Below, piece by piece: positions 1 through 4,391 of a stretch of 5,331 nucleotides of DNA. The notes under the pieces are model-generated. The model worked only from the letters and a program-made list of their open reading frames with translations. It was not told the DNA's origin and did no database searches. A program made the translations under genes and the position numbers. The stretch lies in contig CALKAN010000257.1 of assembly GCA_937983035.1 (NCBI GenBank), forward strand, positions 1 through 5,331, read 5' to 3'. The first letter of the stretch is position 1, and each line of letters opens with the position of its first letter. The stretch comes from an uncultured Paenibacillaceae bacterium. Lineage in GTDB: Bacteria; Bacillota; Bacilli; Paenibacillales; CALAME01.

Positions 1-63
1 CCGCTGTTTGCATGTTTTCGATCAAGGCCTGAGATTGTTGAGTAAAATATTTTTGTTCATTTT
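1..63. other. Window edge, no assignable gene
   Basis: I see no assignable gene here. On the plus strand one frame is open from the edge to a TAA at 43-45, and another is open to a TAG at 71-73. On the minus strand one frame runs open out of the window. None has a supporting start and ribosome site inside the window, so no gene is called. The right half (about 43-68) is strongly A/T rich and lies directly upstream of the -35 box at 76, where an UP-element-like tract would sit. Confidence 0.4.
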
Positions 64-103
64 TTATACATAGTATTGACATGCATAGATATACGATGTA
101 TAA
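64..103. promoter_or_regulatory. 40-bp dyad, candidate PadR operator
   Basis: The left arm (64-76) and right arm (91-103) are 13-nt inverted copies matching at 12 of 13 positions; the mismatch pairs 72 with 95. The dyad is centred between 83 and 84 on a perfect ATGCAT (81-86), so 15 of 20 symmetric pairs match. It covers the -35 box and all but the last base of the -10 box of the promoter for the padR-like gene. PadR dimers bind dyads of the ATGT...ACAT type, and here the outer half-sites read ATACAT and ATGTAT. The position and symmetry suggest that the encoded PadR protein represses its own operon by blocking RNA polymerase. The symmetry is seen; the binding is inferred. Confidence 0.65.
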
Positions 104-104
104 T
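76..104 (+). promoter_or_regulatory. Consensus sigma-A promoter of the padR operon
   Basis: The -35 box TTGACA (76-81) and the -10 box TATAAT (99-104) are both perfect and are separated by an optimal 17-bp spacer (82-98). The predicted transcript starts near 111. An A/T-rich tract lies upstream. Such a strong basal promoter overlapped by a dyad is typical of a unit held off by a repressor. It also rules out the in-frame ATG codons at 81 and 96 as translation starts, because they would not be in the mRNA. Confidence 0.9.
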
Positions 105-128
105 GAAAATGATTTTTTCAATCATGCA

Positions 129-137
129 AAGGCGGTG
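129..137 (+). promoter_or_regulatory. Ribosome binding site that fixes the PadR start
   Basis: AAGGCGGTG differs by one base from AAGGAGGTG, the complement of the 16S rRNA 3' end. It ends 6 nt before the TTG codon at 144, which is good spacing. Together with the promoter position this makes TTG144 the best start. Confidence 0.8.
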
Positions 138-143
138 GTACGT

Positions 144-476
144 TTGCAAATCAATAAGGAACTTTTGAAAGGCAGCACCGGAATGATGATCTTGAATTTG
201 CTGGCGCAAAAAGACTGTTACGGTTATCAGATGATGAAAGAACTGCAGCAGATCTCGGACGGAGTTTTTCATTTAAAAGAAGGAACATTGTATCCTATTT
301 TGCACGGCTTGGAGTCTAAGCAGTGGGTAGAGTCATATTGGGACGCGATGGACGGACGCAAACGAAAATATTATAGAATTACGAAAAAAGGAAGAAGCGA
401 ACTTCAAGCAAAGAAAAAAGAATGGAAACTGTTCCGAAATGCGCTGGATCGCGTTCTTGGGGAGGAGCCCGTATGA
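144..476 (+). CDS. PadR family transcriptional regulator
   Basis: This is a 110-aa winged-helix DNA-binding protein, the usual length of short (subfamily-2-like) PadR proteins, which act as dimeric repressors. It opens with (M)QINKELLKGSTG, the normal PadR N terminus. It then carries the helix-turn-helix segment with YGYQ (residues 26-29), the recognition and wing motif KEGTLYPILHGLE (45-57), the second wing segment GRKRKYYRIT (71-80), and a Lys-rich C-terminal helix that would form the dimer interface. The start is TTG at 144: the in-frame ATGs at 81 and 96 lie inside the promoter, and a strong ribosome site precedes the TTG. Its stop overlaps the next start codon as ATGA, so the two products are translationally coupled. 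Family knowledge: PadR regulators are often encoded beside membrane proteins with a HAAS/DUF1700-type domain, as here. The ligand or signal is unknown. The overlapping dyad suggests autoregulation. Confidence 0.93.
   Translation: MQINKELLKGSTGMMILNLLAQKDCYGYQMMKELQQISDGVFHLKEGTLYPILHGLESKQWVESYWDAMDGRKRKYYRITKKGRSELQAKKKEWKLFRNALDRVLGEEPV
459..467 (+). promoter_or_regulatory. Ribosome binding site of the SEDS-like gene
   Basis: GGGGAGGAG lies inside the end of the PadR gene and 5 nt before ATG473. It sets the start of the membrane protein gene at 473 rather than at the in-frame codon at 422, and supports coupled translation through the ATGA overlap. Confidence 0.85.
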
Positions 477-1777
477 AAGAGCAGCATCCATTGATTCAAA
501 AGTATGTGGACGATGTTTGCCGTCAAGTGAAAGCCAAACAATTGCGTGAAGACATTAGACAGGAGATCAGCAGTCATCTGGAAGAACTGATGGAACTAAA
601 GCGCAGCCAAGGCGCGGATGATCAGACTGCCGCAACATGGGCGATCGATCAAATGGGAGATCCGAGTTCAGTGGCTCGCGGCTTTAACCAAGTGCACAGA
701 CCGCGTTTTCCGTGGGGGGTGTTTGGCTTGTTAGCCTTGTTGTTAATCATTGCGGTTTCAGCCATGCATGCGGTCGAACTCGGTTATCGAACAAGCGGGC
801 ATGTAATGGCCGATGCGGGTCTTTTTAAGAAACAGGCGGTCTTTATTATGATTGGAATTGTCATGCTGCTTCTTCTCAGCCGGATTCATTATCGCAAACT
901 ATTGCCTTTTTCTTGGTTGATTTACGCCGGCGCGGTCGTTCTCTTGTTGGCTGGAACAGCAGCGGGAATGCATGTGAACGGCGTTTCCGGTTATATTGAT
1001 GCGGGACCGGTTACGATCCGAACAGCGGATGCAAGCTTGTTCCTTTTTGTCATTGCATTAGCCGGTTTCCTTTGCCGGCGTCAAGAGAGTTGGAAGGCGG
1101 CTGCTATTCACGCACTGCTTTTTGCTGTTGTGCCGATCGTTCTTTATGCGATGATTGCCTCCTTTTCAACGATGGCTTTATATGCCGCCGTTCTTGTAAT
1201 AATTTGCGTTCTTGCTGGATGCAGCTGGAGATGGATGTTGCCTCATCTATTATTGTTCCTGTGCTTCTTTGCCTTCTATCCGTTGGTTAGTTTGCATGCT
1301 CGAACGCGGCTGACAGCATTTTTGCACCGTTATAACGATCCGGATGGCGCCGGATATTTGTACGTGCAGATCGATGAAGCGATGCGTTCCGCTGGTTGGC
1401 TGGGACAAGGATTCGATTCCATCCAGGAACGGCTGCCTTATGTTCATGCAGACATGATTTTTACTTATCTCGTTCACGGTTTAGGGTGGCTGGCTGGTGC
1501 GGCGATCTTGTTTATTGTTATCGTTTTTGTTACGCAGCTGGCAAAAGCGATGGGAGCAGTGAAAGAGTCTTATGGAAAATTGCTGATCGCCGGAATTGGC
1601 ACGTTGTTTGCTGTGCAATTCGCCTGGAATATCGGCATGTCTGCAGGATTTTTGCCGCTTGCGCCGGTGTCGTTGCCTTTGATCAGTTACGGCGGCAGCG
1701 GAATGGTGATGCAGTTGGCAGCCATGGGCATCATTTTCAGCGTCTATCGTCAAAAAGACATGGTTCGAGCCGGATAA
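473..1777 (+). CDS. HAAS/permease-prefix domain fused to an FtsW/RodA/SpoVE (SEDS) membrane protein
   Basis: A 434-aa polytopic membrane protein. Residues 1 to about 78 form a soluble, helical HAAS/permease-prefix-type domain, with ISSHLEELMELKRSQG at 32-47 and AIDQMGDPSSVARGF at 57-71. Residues from about 80 onward form roughly ten membrane segments resembling SEDS proteins. SEDS proteins are glycosyltransferases (formerly called flippases) that use lipid II with a class B PBP partner. The large extracytoplasmic loop motif is present: RLTAFLHRYNDP (279-290), GQGFDSIQERLPYVHADMIF (311-330) with D327 at the catalytic Asp position, and LGW (337-339). The C-terminal signature is also present: N386, G392, P395, and LPLISYGGSG (401-410). 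Differences from ordinary SEDS: the QPSE motif is replaced around IRTADAS (182-188), PDLGT is not recognisable near SFSTMALY (230-237), and the EE after the Asp is HG (335-336). Its only visible promoter is that of padR. Function is inferred: a specialised or regulated glycan polymerase or flippase, or a degenerate sensor. The family call is firm; activity is not. Confidence 0.87.
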   Translation: MKEQHPLIQKYVDDVCRQVKAKQLREDIRQEISSHLEELMELKRSQGADDQTAATWAIDQMGDPSSVARGFNQVHRPRFPWGVFGLLALLLIIAVSAMHAVELGYRTSGHVMADAGLFKKQAVFIMIGIVMLLLLSRIHYRKLLPFSWLIYAGAVVLLLAGTAAGMHVNGVSGYIDAGPVTIRTADASLFLFVIALAGFLCRRQESWKAAAIHALLFAVVPIVLYAMIASFSTMALYAAVLVIICVLAGCSWRWMLPHLLLFLCFFAFYPLVSLHARTRLTAFLHRYNDPDGAGYLYVQIDEAMRSAGWLGQGFDSIQERLPYVHADMIFTYLVHGLGWLAGAAILFIVIVFVTQLAKAMGAVKESYGKLLIAGIGTLFAVQFAWNIGMSAGFLPLAPVSLPLISYGGSGMVMQLAAMGIIFSVYRQKDMVRAG

Positions 1778-1782
1778 CGAAG

Positions 1783-1825
1783 AAAAGCAGCCAATTGGCA
1801 GATGCCATGGTTGCTTTTATTTTTG
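1783..1825. terminator. Bidirectional Rho-independent terminator with nested hairpin
   Basis: The outer arms AAAAGCAGCCA (1783-1793) and TGGTTGCTTTT (1808-1818) pair along 11 positions with one G-T wobble. Inside them TGGCA (1796-1800) and TGCCA (1803-1807) pair around GA, extending the stem. On the plus strand the stem runs into TTTTATTTTT (1815-1824), which ends the padR/SEDS operon. On the minus strand it runs into a TTTTC-type tract, which ends the convergent L,D-transpeptidase gene. The outer arm overlaps that gene's stop codon (1817-1819). Confidence 0.85.
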
Positions 1826-2290
1826 AATCAACACATTCGTTCCGATCGGAATATGGCGGTAAAGCCATTCCACATCTTGATTTCTCATGCGTATGCAGCC
1901 TAAAGACACGCTGTGTCCGATGGAGGCGGGGTTGTTCGTTCCGTGAATGCCGTACTTGTAGCCGCCGGTATTAGGAACGTTTAAGCCGAGCCACCGGGTT
2001 CCGAAAGGGTTGCGTTTGTCGCCTCCGGGGATGTTTTTCGGTGAATACCACGGATTTTCGATTTTGTTGACGATCAAAAATTCCCCTTCCGGCGTCAAAT
2101 CTCCTCTGCCGATCGCCACTGGGAACCTGTAAACCGGTTCTTCATTCAAGTAGACGGTGAGCGTTCGGTCTGATTTATCAATGACGAGATAGACGCTGTC
2201 TTCTACAGGATGGGCGGCTGCGGGGAGATTGGCGGGCGGAAGCACGCTTTGCATGATGAGAAAACAACATAACATCAATGATTGAATCAA
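1817..2290 (-). CDS. Secreted L,D-transpeptidase (YkuD fold)
   Basis: A 157-aa precursor. Residues 1-26 look like a signal peptide, with hydrophobic core LMLCCFLIMQSVL and probable cleavage after AAA; the n-region lacks Lys and Arg, which is unusual. The remainder is a single YkuD catalytic domain: VYLVIDKSDRTLTVYLNE (33-50), PVAIGRGDLTPEGEF (57-71), IHGTNN (115-120), and the active-site stretch SVSLGCIRM (127-135). H116, C132 and R134 match the family His...S-x-G-C-x-R pattern. Such enzymes act outside the membrane, forming 3-3 meso-diaminopimelate crosslinks or attaching groups to stem peptides. There is no LysM or SH3 targeting domain, so it is a minimal form. The start is TTG at 2290-2288, with AGAAAGGA (2308-2301) 10 nt upstream; no in-frame ATG has a better ribosome site. 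A sigma-G-like promoter lies upstream, which would put expression in the late forespore and suggest a spore-wall role. That role is inferred. Confidence 0.93.
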   Translation of the reverse strand: MIQSLMLCCFLIMQSVLPPANLPAAAHPVEDSVYLVIDKSDRTLTVYLNEEPVYRFPVAIGRGDLTPEGEFLIVNKIENPWYSPKNIPGGDKRNPFGTRWLGLNVPNTGGYKYGIHGTNNPASIGHSVSLGCIRMRNQDVEWLYRHIPIGTNVLIQK

Positions 2291-2316
2291 CGAATATCAG
2301 TCCTTTCTGGCATTTT

Positions 2317-2346
2317 TATTATGGATGCTTCTTTACTTTTCCATGC
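2317..2346 (-). promoter_or_regulatory. Sigma-G-like promoter of the L,D-transpeptidase
   Basis: On the minus strand GCATG (2346-2342), an 18-bp spacer, and CATAATA (2323-2317) match every position of the B. subtilis sigma-G consensus as I recall it (GHATR, 17-18 bp, CATWHTA). Transcription would begin near 2310, just before the ribosome site at 2308-2301 and about 20 nt before the TTG start. A sigma-A reading (TTGCAT, 19-bp spacer, CATAAT) is possible but poorer. The match is seen; forespore expression is inferred. Confidence 0.5.
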
Positions 2347-2361
2347 AATGCTCTTCATAAT
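2332..2361 (+). promoter_or_regulatory. Weak candidate sigma-A promoter for the VOC/dioxygenase pair
   Basis: TTTACT (2332-2337, 4 of 6) and CATAAT (2356-2361, 5 of 6) are 18 bp apart, giving a start near 2368 and a leader of about 100 nt to the ATG at 2469. It overlaps the divergent sigma-G-like promoter. It is the best plus-strand candidate I could find between 2291 and 2469, but a weak one. Confidence 0.25.
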
Positions 2362-2468
2362 TAAGGCAGAGATGATTGATAATACAGAAAGATCATGAGT
2401 CGCGGGCAATATTTTGCCTTTCCAACTGGACGCATGATTGCATCAAAATAAAATGGAGCGTGAGCTTA

Positions 2469-2915
2469 ATGGTTGGCGTAGAAATTGACATGGTCGTTAC
2501 AGACAGTTTGGAAGCAGTGAAGTTGTACGAGAAAATTTTTGATCTGGAGATTGTTGAAGCATCCGATTTGCCAAAAGGACAAAATGAAGTTGTATTTACG
2601 CTTTATGGAACTCGTTTCCATTTGCTGGACGAAAATCCACCGTATCATTTGCATGCCCCGACTCCGGAGGAGCCGGTCAAATCAGTTTGGTGCAACATCT
2701 TGGTCAAGGATATTAAAAAAACTTATGATCATGCGATGAAAGGTGGCTGCAAAGAAGTGCAAGCAGTGACAGAACCGCCTGATTACGGCGTGTCCAATGC
2801 GGTTTTCCAGGATCCTTTCGGGTACATATGGATGCTGCATCAACTGCACAAAGTTGTAAGCCATGAAGAACGCATTCGGCTGTGGGAAGAACAGAATCGC
2901 AAAGAAGAATCGTGA
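2469..2915 (+). CDS. VOC superfamily protein, PhnB-like (glyoxalase/bleomycin-resistance fold)
   Basis: A 148-aa single-chain VOC protein with two beta-alpha-beta-beta-beta units. The first runs from VGVEIDMVVTDSLEAVKLYEK (2-22) to FTLYGTRFHLLDENP (43-57). The second runs from VWCNILVKDIKKTYDHAM (73-90) to AVFQDPFGYIWMLHQ (111-125). The DPFGYIWML strand followed by VSHEERIRLW (130-139) is typical of the PhnB/YjdN-like branch. Members are often metal-dependent lyases, isomerases or binding proteins, and no substrate can be assigned here. The start is ATG469-type, at 2469, with GGAG at 2455-2458 (10-nt spacing). The frame stays open upstream to a TTG at 2376, but that extension (residues such as HESRAIFCLSNWTHDC) resembles no VOC N terminus. 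It precedes the ring-cleaving dioxygenase by 48 bp on the same strand with no terminator between, so the two are probably cotranscribed. A glyoxalase-type enzyme is the main alternative. Confidence 0.85.
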   Translation: MVGVEIDMVVTDSLEAVKLYEKIFDLEIVEASDLPKGQNEVVFTLYGTRFHLLDENPPYHLHAPTPEEPVKSVWCNILVKDIKKTYDHAMKGGCKEVQAVTEPPDYGVSNAVFQDPFGYIWMLHQLHKVVSHEERIRLWEEQNRKEES

Positions 2916-2963
2916 CGTGCGCAATGATGTTTTATTAAAAGGAACTCTGGAGGCTGATGCTGC

Positions 2964-3947
2964 ATGATGCTTCAAGGTTTGAAAGGATTGCACCACGTAT
3001 CGGCGATTACGGCTGATGCGAAACAAAATGTTGCATTTTATGCGAACATTCTCGGCATGCGGCTCGTTAAAAAGACGGTCAACCAGGATGATCCTTCGAT
3101 GTATCATCTTTTTTACGCAGATGAGCGGGGGAATCCCGGAACAGATCTTACGTTTTTTGAAATCCCCCGGGCCGGAATGACGCGGCATGGGACGGACAGC
3201 ATATCAATGACTTCTCTTCGCGTTGCAAACGATGCAGCAATTGCTTATTGGAAGCAACGATTTGAGGAGCACGGGATCGATCATGATGATGTGATTGAGG
3301 AATACGGCCGGCTGACGATCCCGTTTCGCGATCCAGAAGGGCAGCGGCTGGCTCTCGTATCGGATGAGAACAATGAAGGCGTCGCAGGCGGCGTGCCGTG
3401 GGATAAAAGTCCAGTGCCAAAGCAGCATGGCATTATCGGACTAGGGCCGATTGAGCTGACCGTATCGCAAGCGGAACATACAGCGAAAACATTAACCGCA
3501 GTCATGGGCTTTCGAGAAAAAGAAAGCTATGTTTCGGCTTTGAGAGGAGGGCGGACGATTCGAGTCTTTGAGACAGGCGAGGGCGGAACCGGTGCAGAAG
3601 TTCATCTTGATGAGCGCAACGATCTGCCGAGAGAGCGGCCTGGTAGAGGCAGCGTGCATCATGCGGCATTCCGGGTGGAGGACGAAGAGGAAATGCAACG
3701 CTGGGCAGAGCATCTTGCTCATGCCGGTTTTTCACATTCCGGAATCGTGGAACGTTATTACTTCAAGGCACTGTATTTCCGCGAACCGAACGGCATTTTA
3801 TTTGAACTTTCAACGGACGGACCCGGATTTGAAGTGGATGAACCATTTGAACATTTGGGCGAAAATCTTTCGCTCCCGCCGTATTTTGAATATCGGCGCG
3901 CTGCGATCGAAGCAAATTTGGTTCCGCTTGAAACGAATCTTTCATAG
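2964..3947 (+). CDS. Ring-cleaving dioxygenase, MhqA/MhqE/MhqO type
   Basis: A 327-aa protein with two VOC modules, the normal length for these type I extradiol-like dioxygenases. Module one runs from GLHHVSAITADAKQNVAFYA (8-27) through the family segment LGMRLVKKTVNQDDPSMYHL (30-49) and GNPGTDLTFFE (56-66) to IPFRDPEGQRLALVSDE (119-135). Module two covers about 153-285, with GLGPIELTV (159-167), SVHHAAFRV (230-238) and REPNGILFELSTDGPGF (273-289). Likely metal ligands are one of H10/H11, one of H232/H233, and E281, the family 2-His-1-carboxylate set. In Bacillus, paralogues of the MhqR regulon protect against methylhydroquinone and other quinone or catechol stress, so a cytoplasmic aromatic-detoxifying role is likely; the exact substrate is unknown. 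No MhqR-type regulator gene or operator was recognised. The start ATG2964 has TGGAGG (2948-2953) 10 nt upstream; ATG2967 is an equally coded alternative. No convincing terminator follows. Which of the three paralogues it matches best cannot be decided by eye. Confidence 0.92.
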   Translation: MMLQGLKGLHHVSAITADAKQNVAFYANILGMRLVKKTVNQDDPSMYHLFYADERGNPGTDLTFFEIPRAGMTRHGTDSISMTSLRVANDAAIAYWKQRFEEHGIDHDDVIEEYGRLTIPFRDPEGQRLALVSDENNEGVAGGVPWDKSPVPKQHGIIGLGPIELTVSQAEHTAKTLTAVMGFREKESYVSALRGGRTIRVFETGEGGTGAEVHLDERNDLPRERPGRGSVHHAAFRVEDEEEMQRWAEHLAHAGFSHSGIVERYYFKALYFREPNGILFELSTDGPGFEVDEPFEHLGENLSLPPYFEYRRAAIEANLVPLETNLS

Positions 3948-3956
3948 TATTATTTG

Positions 3957-4058
3957 ATGAACGGCGAAATGACAGCTTTAGAGCATGCGTTAGTCATACA
4001 AGAAGCGGCCGCGGCGTTGGTGTGTTTTTGGCAGACAGAAATGCTCAGATGTCTTTAG
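3957..4058 (+). CDS. Doubtful small ORF after the dioxygenase
   Basis: A 33-aa ORF reads MNGEMTALEHALVIQEAAA near its start and contains ALVCFWQTEM. It begins 9 nt after the dioxygenase stop and in the same frame, so it could be a small coupled gene, a read-through tail, or chance. The composition is protein-like (an Ala-rich amphipathic helix), but there is no good ribosome site before ATG3957 or the internal ATG at 3969. I do not recognise a family. Confidence 0.15.
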   Translation: MNGEMTALEHALVIQEAAAALVCFWQTEMLRCL

Positions 4059-4103
4059 CCTGCACAATACAGCGGATGGGAAAACAGCAGTTGAATAAAG
4101 AAT

Positions 4104-4134
4104 GGAGAAAGAAAAAGGAACCCTGACGGGTTCC
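4104..4134 (-). terminator. Rho-independent terminator, minus strand
   Basis: On the minus strand GGAACCC (4134-4128), loop GTCA, and GGGTTCC (4123-4117) form a perfect 7-bp GC-rich stem followed by TTTTTCTTTCT (4116-4106). The plus strand has no T tract after the stem (AAGCGG follows), so it works in one direction. The only gene in this window feeding it is the NlpC/P60 gene, whose stop is 258 nt upstream. Confidence 0.88.
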
Positions 4135-4145
4135 AAGCGGTGATG

Positions 4146-4370
4146 AGCTCAAAGCATATACGCATACTTTTCAGCAAATGCAGTCATTGCGAAAGCGCGC
4201 ATGCGACGTTTATTAGAAACATGTCATGAGTGCCCGCGCCCGATCGAGCGTGCATTTTTCGTGAACCATTTTCGCGAATAGTTTGGATCGCAAATGAACA
4301 GCTGATTTTATTGACTCTCATATGTGAAACTTTATGTTATGCTCGTTAAAGTATGTATATGCAATGAGCT
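4146..4370. repeat. Imperfect inverted repeat, MITE-like or long RNA stem
   Basis: The left arm 4146-4167 reads AGCTCAAAGCATATACGCATAC. The right arm, read as the complement of 4351-4370, is AGCTCATTGCATATACATAC. They share AGCTCA, two mismatches, GCATATAC, then ATAC after a 2-nt indel: 18 matching positions at conserved spacing, about 180 bp apart. ATGAGCT also occurs as a direct repeat at the outer edges (4143-4149 and 4364-4370), which could be a target duplication, although AGCT is itself a palindrome and inflates this. No transposase gene lies between the arms. This could be a decayed miniature element or the closing stem of a structured 3' UTR. Confidence 0.4.
4311..4338 (+). promoter_or_regulatory. 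Possible plus-strand promoter facing the NlpC/P60 gene
   Basis: TTGACT (4311-4316, 5 of 6) and TATGTT (4333-4338, 4 of 6) are 16 bp apart. Nothing codes downstream on the plus strand within the window, so if active it would make RNA antisense to the 3' end of the NlpC/P60 gene. It may be chance in an A/T-rich stretch. Confidence 0.2.
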
Positions 4371-4391
4371 GATTTTTAAATATGTAGCCGA

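Larger units (their letters stand above)
3948..4391. other. Intergenic region between the dioxygenase and NlpC/P60 genes
   Basis: This stretch of about 444 bp has no long ORF on either strand. It holds a doubtful 33-codon ORF (3957-4058), a clear minus-strand terminator (4104-4134), inverted-repeat arms at 4146-4167 and 4351-4370, a GC-rich patch (about 4188-4250), a near-tandem 14-mer (CATTTTTCGTGAAC at 4253-4266, CATTTTCGCGAATA at 4267-4280), and a promoter-like pair on the plus strand (4311-4338). Both flanking genes point into it, so it should end two transcription units, yet only the minus-strand unit has a recognisable terminator. Confidence 0.7.

Noticed and set aside
103..162. Short out-of-frame ORF (MKMIFSIMQ...) before the PadR start as a leader peptide
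   Set aside because: Its ATG overlaps the -10 box; the next ATG sits at the predicted transcription start with no ribosome site.
57..272. Minus-strand ORF of 71 codons over the PadR promoter and gene start
   Set aside because: It is antisense to a well-supported PadR gene and promoter, and its peptide has no recognisable domain.
1396..1974. Plus-strand ORF of 192 codons spanning the SEDS 3' end and the convergent transpeptidase
   Set aside because: It is a shadow frame rich in Arg, Cys and His that crosses a terminator; both real genes there have clear family motifs.
2427..2454. TGGACG-N16-TAAAAT as a sigma-A promoter for the VOC gene
   Set aside because: It would start the transcript near 2461, downstream of the gene's GGAG ribosome site and only 8 nt before the ATG.
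2682..3188. Minus-strand ORF of 168 codons across the VOC/dioxygenase junction
   Set aside because: It is antisense to two clear VOC-fold genes, has no ribosome site or domain signature, and its composition is typical of a shadow frame.
4006..4013. GCGGCCGC palindrome
   Set aside because: It is a self-complementary octamer with no loop or T tract; it looks incidental.
4231..4260. GC-rich palindrome around CGATCG followed by CATTTTTC as a plus-strand terminator for the dioxygenase
   Set aside because: The stem is interrupted by mismatches and a wobble, the T run is short and offset, and it lies nearly 300 nt past the stop codon.
4213..4269. Minus-strand 18-aa ORF (MVHEKCTLDRARALMTCF) as a signalling peptide
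   Set aside because: It has no ribosome site, no secretion signal and no adjacent receptor gene; it is kept only as part of the inverted-repeat region.
4300..4376. AGCTGATTTT direct repeat (4300-4309 and 4367-4376)
   Set aside because: Two 10-nt copies in A/T-rich DNA without further periodicity; there is not enough to call an element or binding-site array.
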